The position numbers were made by a program, and so were the translations under genes. The notes under the pieces are model-generated. The model ran no database searches. It was given only the letters and a program-made list of their open reading frames with translations, and was not told the DNA's origin. From Jiangella alkaliphila (GTDB lineage Bacteria > Actinomycetota > Actinomycetes > Jiangellales > Jiangellaceae), in contig NZ_LT629791.1 in the NCBI RefSeq assembly GCF_900105925.1, forward strand, positions 5,922,001 to 5,986,000: a DNA stretch of 64,000 bases, given 5' to 3'. Positions 59,308 to 64,000 of the stretch are shown in pieces (within the stretch, counting starts at the first letter, position 1; each line of letters begins with the position of its first letter).

Positions 59308-61267
59308 ATGCGCAGGAGAGTGCGGTCCGCTGTGGCGACGCTCGCCGCAGCCGCCGGCATCGCGGGTGTGATGGTCCAGACCGGGTCCGCCGGGACGGTG
59401 CAGGACTACCCGGAGTTCCCCTACCCCGTCACGAACTACCAGGAGGACAACCGCGGCCAGTTCCACTTCAGCTCGCGCGGCGGCTGGATCAACGACGTCA
59501 ACGCGCCGCTCTACTACGACGGCGAGTACCACCTCTACTACCAGCACAACCCGCACGGCCTGCAGTGGGACACCATGCACTGGGGCCACGCGACGAGCAC
59601 CGACCTGGTGCACTGGAAGCAGCAGCCGATCGCGCTGGAGCCCGGCGTCCACCCCGGCGACCTGTGGTCCGGCGGCGGCGTCGTCGACACCGGCAACGTC
59701 AGCGGCCTGAAGGACGGCGACGACGACCCGATCGTCGTCTACTCCGGCACCAACGGCGTCCAGATCTTCTACTCCACCGACGGCGGCGACACGTTCCAGA
59801 CCTACGACGGCGGCCGGAAGGTCGTCGTCCCACAGGGCACCAGCCGCGACCCGAAGGTCTTCTGGGACGAGGCGACCGGCACCTGGGGCCTGGTGGTCTG
59901 GTCCGACGCGCCGGGCGGCAACGGCGTCGACTTCTACACGTCCGACGACCTGCTGACCTGGACGCACGCCTCGCGGTACAACGCCGGCTGGCTGTTCGAG
60001 TGCCCCGACTTCGTCCCGATGCCGCTCGACGGCGACCCCGCGAACGTCAAGTGGGTGCTCAACGACGGCGCCGGCGAGTACGTCGTCGGCGAGTGGGACG
60101 GCACCGGCTTCACCGCCGACGACCCCGCGCCGCAGAAGTTCAACCAGGTCGACACGTTCGCCGGCAGCAGCTACTACGCCGGCCTGACCTTCACGAACCT
60201 GCCCGACGACCGCGTCGTCTCGATGGCCTGGCAGGGCCAGAACGGCGGCACCGTCTGGACCGGCAACCACACGTTCCCGGTCGAGATGCGGCTGGAGACG
60301 GTGGACGGCCGGCCGGCCGTGCTCAGCACGCCGGTCGACGAGATCGAGACGCTGCGCTCGGACACACAGACCTGGAAGGCGCGCATGCTCGACGGCCCGC
60401 GCGCGGCCGAGCTGCTGGCCGGCGTCGAGGCCGACACCGTCGAGATCGAGGCCGAGTTCGAGGTCGTCGGCCGGACGCCGGCCCGGTTCGGGTTCCGCCT
60501 CGGCACCGGCGAGGACGGCTGGTTCGACCACGAGGTGATCTACGACTCCGCGACGCAGACCCTCGACGGCGTGCCACTGCCGCTCGAGGACGGCAAAGTG
60601 AAGCTGCGGCTGCTGGTCGACCGCGGCCAGCTGGAGATCTTCGGCAACGACGGACGGCTCTACCGCAGCCTCAACGTCAACTTCGACAGCATGCCCGGCG
60701 ACGACGCCATGGAGCTCTACGTCGACGGCCGGGTGCGGCTGGCGAGCCTGGCCGTCCACCAGCTCGACTCGATCTGGGGCGGCGAGTCCACGCTCGAGTC
60801 CAACCTCGGCGGCCGGTGGTACTCCGACTCCGGCGTCTGGTCCGACGCGTCCGGCGGCAAGCAGGGCGCCAGCGGCGGCGACGCGTTCTACCTCAACACC
60901 ACCACCGGCACCGACTTCACCTACGAGGCCGACGTCACGCTGAACTCCGGCGTCGCCGCCGCCCTCACGTTCCGCTCCAACCGCGACGCGAGCCGGCACT
61001 ACACCGCCAACGTCGACGCGACGGCGAACGTGATCAAGCTCTGGCGGCCCGGCCCGCGACATCGCCACCTATCCGCTCGACGTCGAGCACGGACGCACCT
61101 ATCACCTCAAAGTGGTGGCCGTGGGCCCGCGGATCCGGGTATACCTCGACGACGCCGCGGAGCCGGTCATCGACGCCGTCGACGACACCATCACCAGCGG
61201 CCAGTTCGGCCTGAACGTGTTCAACGGCACCGCCGTGATCGACAACGTGCAGGTGAGCGAACCGTGA
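59308..61267 (+). CDS. Secreted GH32 levanase/fructanase, C-terminal frameshift
   Basis: Signal peptide (residues 1-29), then a GH32 five-bladed propeller: the nucleophile Asp in GWINDVNAPLYY (near residue 60), the transition-state Asp in SRDPKVFWDE (near 180) and the acid/base Glu in FECPDFVPM (near 231). The GH32 C-terminal beta-sandwich ends near residue 500, and a concanavalin-like domain follows (SGVAAALTFRSNRDASRHYT). At 61053-61055 one extra C in GGCCCGCG shifts the frame; in the other frame the domain continues RDIATYPLDVEHGRTYHLKV to VQVSEP and stops at 61267. As given, the reading frame instead runs on into the next gene (to 62385). The catalytic domain is intact. It releases fructose or fructo-oligosaccharides from levan or inulin outside the cell. 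Confidence 0.88.
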
Positions 61268-61293
61268 GCCGCCGCTACACAGGAGGAACCGTC

Positions 61294-62385
61294 ATGACCG
61301 CATTCCGACCGAGCCGGCGCCGGTTCGCCGGAGCCGTCGCCCTCACCGCCGCACTGCTCACGGCGAGCGCCTGTGGCTCCGACGACGACGGCGGCGACAC
61401 CACGGCCGGCGAGGGCGACTCCGTCGCCGTCACACTCATCACCAAGGACTCGATCAACCCGTTCTTCGTCGCCATGCAGGACGGCGCGAAGGAGGTGGCC
61501 GAGGACGAGAACGTCGACCTCACCATCGCGGCAGGCGCCGAGGACGGTGACGAGGAGGGCCAGATCCAGGCCATCGAGAACGCCATCGCCGCCGGTGAGC
61601 AGGGCATCCTCATCGTGCCCAACGGCCCGGGCGTGAACCCGGCGATCGAGCAGGCCCGCGACTCCGGCCTGTTCGTCATCGCGCTGGACACCCCGCCCGA
61701 CCCGGCCGACATCGTCGACATCACCTTCGCCACCGACAACTTCGAGGCCGGCGAGCTGATCGGCCAGTGGGCGGCGGCGCAGCTGGGCGGCCAGCCGGCG
61801 ACCATCGCGCTGCTCGACCTGTTCAACGACAAGATCGTCTCGGTCGACTACAACCGCGACCAGGGCTTCCTGTCCGGCATGGGCATCGACATCGCCGACG
61901 ACAAGCGCAACGGCGACGAGGCGGCCACCGGCGACTACTCCGGCGGCACGTACGAGATCGTCTGCAACGAGCCGACGGGCGGGGCCGAGGACGGCGGCCG
62001 CACGGCCATGGAGAACTGCCTGACCCGCAACCCGGACATCAACGTCGTCTACACGATCAACGAACCGTCCGCCGCCGGCGCGTACGCCGCCCTGGAGGCG
62101 GCCGGCGCGGCCGAGGACGTGCTGATCGTCTCCGTCGACGGCGGCTGCGACGGCGTCCAGGCGGTCGCGGACGGGCGGATCGGCGCCACCGCACAGCAGT
62201 ACCCGCTGCTGATGGCCTCGGAAGGGGTCAAGGCGATCGCCGACATCGCTCGTGGCGGCGAGCCGCCGACGCCCAGCGACGGCCTCGACTTCTTCAACAC
62301 CGGGGTGGCGCTGGTGACGGACACGCCGGCCGACGGCGTCGAGAGCATCGACACCACCGAGGGCGCGAACCTGTGCTGGGGCTGA
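61294..62385 (+). CDS. Sugar-binding lipoprotein of a ribose/fructose-type ABC transporter
   Basis: 363 aa. Signal peptide RRRFAGAVALTAALLTASAC with lipobox Cys near 27. The mature domain is RbsB/FrcB-like: VTLITKDSINPFFVAMQDGA, AIENAIAAGEQGILIVPNGP, FVIALDTPPDP, and VYTINEPSAAGAYAALEAAG. The AGGAGG ribosome site at 61281-61286 fixes the ATG at 61294. After a levanase and a fructokinase-like gene, fructose is the likely ligand. The permease gene begins inside its last codons. Confidence 0.92.
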   Translation: MTAFRPSRRRFAGAVALTAALLTASACGSDDDGGDTTAGEGDSVAVTLITKDSINPFFVAMQDGAKEVAEDENVDLTIAAGAEDGDEEGQIQAIENAIAAGEQGILIVPNGPGVNPAIEQARDSGLFVIALDTPPDPADIVDITFATDNFEAGELIGQWAAAQLGGQPATIALLDLFNDKIVSVDYNRDQGFLSGMGIDIADDKRNGDEAATGDYSGGTYEIVCNEPTGGAEDGGRTAMENCLTRNPDINVVYTINEPSAAGAYAALEAAGAAEDVLIVSVDGGCDGVQAVADGRIGATAQQYPLLMASEGVKAIADIARGGEPPTPSDGLDFFNTGVALVTDTPADGVESIDTTEGANLCWG

Positions 62386-63400
62386 GCACCGAACCGGGCG
62401 GGGCGGCGGCGGAGCTGGAGCGCCGCCGCCACTCCCCCGCCCAGCGCGTCCAGCACCTGCTGCACACCCACCCGGCGCTCAGCCCGGCGATCATCCTGCT
62501 GGTGACGTGCGTCGTGTTCACGCTGCTCAACGACCGGTTCGCCGCGCCGGGGGCGCTGTCGCTGCTGATCCAGCAGACGGCGATCGTGGCAGCGCTGGCG
62601 ATCGGGCAGACGCTGATCATCCTGACCGCCGGCATCGACCTGTCGGTCGGCGCGATCGCGGTGGGCTCGTCCATGCTGGCCGCGATGCTCGCCGCCGAGC
62701 AGGGCGTGCCGGCGCCGCTGGCACTGGTCGTCGGCATCGCGGCCGGGCTGGCTGCTGGGAGCGTCAACGGGGTGCTGGTCACCCGGGTCGGGCTGCCGCC
62801 GTTCATCGTCACGCTCGGCACGCTGAGCGTGTTCACCGCCGTCGTGCTGATCTACACCGGCGGGCAGAGCGTGCCCGGCGCCGATCTGCCCGACGTGCTC
62901 ACCTGGACCGGGACGACGTTCCCGCTCGGCGACTTCCGGCTCACCTACGGCGTGATCATGGTCGCGCTGATGTACCTGGTGGTCGGGTGGGCGCTGAGCC
63001 AGACCGCGTGGGGCCGGCACGTGTACGCCGTCGGCGACGACTCCGACGCGGCGCGGCTGGCCGGCATCCGGGTGAACCGGGTGCTGTTCAGCGTGTACGC
63101 GGTCGCCGGCCTGATCTACGGGCTGGCCGCGTGGGTGCTGATCGGGCGGGCCGGCGCGGCCAGCCCAAACGCGATCGCCGACGCCAACCTCGAGTCGATC
63201 ACCGCGGTCGTCATCGGCGGGACCAGCCTGTTCGGCGGCCGCGGCGGCATCCTGGGGACGCTGCTCGGCGCGCTGATCGTCCAGTCCTTCGCCGTCGGGC
63301 TGTCGCTGGCCGGCGTCGACGACCAGTACCGCCTGCTCGCCGTCGGCGTCCTCGTCATCGCCGCGGTGTCGGTGGACCAGTGGATCAGGAGGGTGCGGGC

Positions 63401-63404
<4 letters not shown>
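62373..63404 (+). CDS. ABC transporter permease (RbsC/FrcC type)
   Basis: 343 aa with eight to ten spans. Family motifs: QTLIILTAGIDLSVGAIAVG, VTRVGLPPFIVTLGTLSVFT, HVYAVGDDSDAARLAGIRVN, and ITAVVIGGTSLFGGRGGILG. The GTG at 62373 (VLGLSTEPGG) overlaps the binding-protein gene by 13 bp; an ATG start closer to the first span is not available. Its stop overlaps the ATPase start (ATGA). Confidence 0.92.

Positions 63405-64000
<596 letters not shown>

Noticed and set aside
59308-62385. GH32-transporter fusion protein
   Set aside because: A single extra C explains the open frame; the following gene has its own AGGAGG site and lipoprotein signal.

Overview
The window is very GC-rich (roughly 70% or more), with short gaps, many GTG starts and ATGA/GTGA stop-start overlaps. 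Its gene families are typical of actinomycetes: DUF222-HNH nuclease, a second clpP pair with a PopR/ClgR-type regulator, an ECF42-like sigma factor beside a DGPF protein, many lipoproteins and carbohydrate ABC transporters. I read it as the chromosome of a soil or plant-associated actinomycete, possibly near Jiangella; the genus is a guess. No rRNA, tRNA, CRISPR array or replication origin was seen.

Layout. 1-6.8 kb: partial membrane protein, two-component system whose kinase gene carries two opposite frameshifts, SDR, DUF3800 protein, MFS exporter, VOC-AraC pair. 6.9-12.4 kb: DUF222-HNH protein with an internal 21-bp minisatellite, a giant LuxR regulator, a DHFR-like reductase. 12.4-14.4 kb: clpP pair facing a PopR/ClgR-like regulator that ends in Leu-Ala-Ala, with a PopR-like palindrome before clpP and a ClgR-box-like site before the regulator. 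14.4-18.9 kb: small regulatory and housekeeping genes. 19.0-23.5 kb: complete carbohydrate ABC operon. 23.7-32.8 kb: large secreted proteins (Asp-box propeller, DUF937 protein, phosphoesterase-propeller fusion, giant alpha/beta hydrolase) plus methylglyoxal synthase.

33.1-48.6 kb is the main accessory region. An eight-gene leftward operon (ROK kinase, SIS isomerase, SDR, FAD oxidoreductase, sugar ABC transporter, 2-hydroxyacid dehydrogenase) is divergent from a GntR/HutC regulator. Beyond a MITE-like element and a broken IS5-family insertion lies a second leftward operon (beta-helix polysaccharidase-like protein, secreted propeller, phosphotriesterase/lactonase-like enzyme). Similar GTCTA-type palindromes precede both operons, so I infer one split regulon for an unidentified glycan, running from extracellular cleavage through uptake to phosphorylation and oxidation.

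48.7-57.1 kb: secreted M14 carboxypeptidase, convergent mazEF-like and vapBC-like toxin-antitoxin pairs separated by a palindrome-rich cassette, TetR/SMR efflux unit with a perfect operator, ECF sigma unit, second MITE-like element. 57.1-64 kb: fructan unit with LacI repressor and PfkB kinase, divergent from a secreted GH32 enzyme and a ribose/fructose-type ABC transporter that runs off the right edge; two TGACAA-TTGTCA operators lie between.

Four single-base indels in or beside G/C runs break the sensor kinase (twice), the IS transposase and the GH32 gene. Sequencing error should be excluded before any of these is called a real pseudogene.
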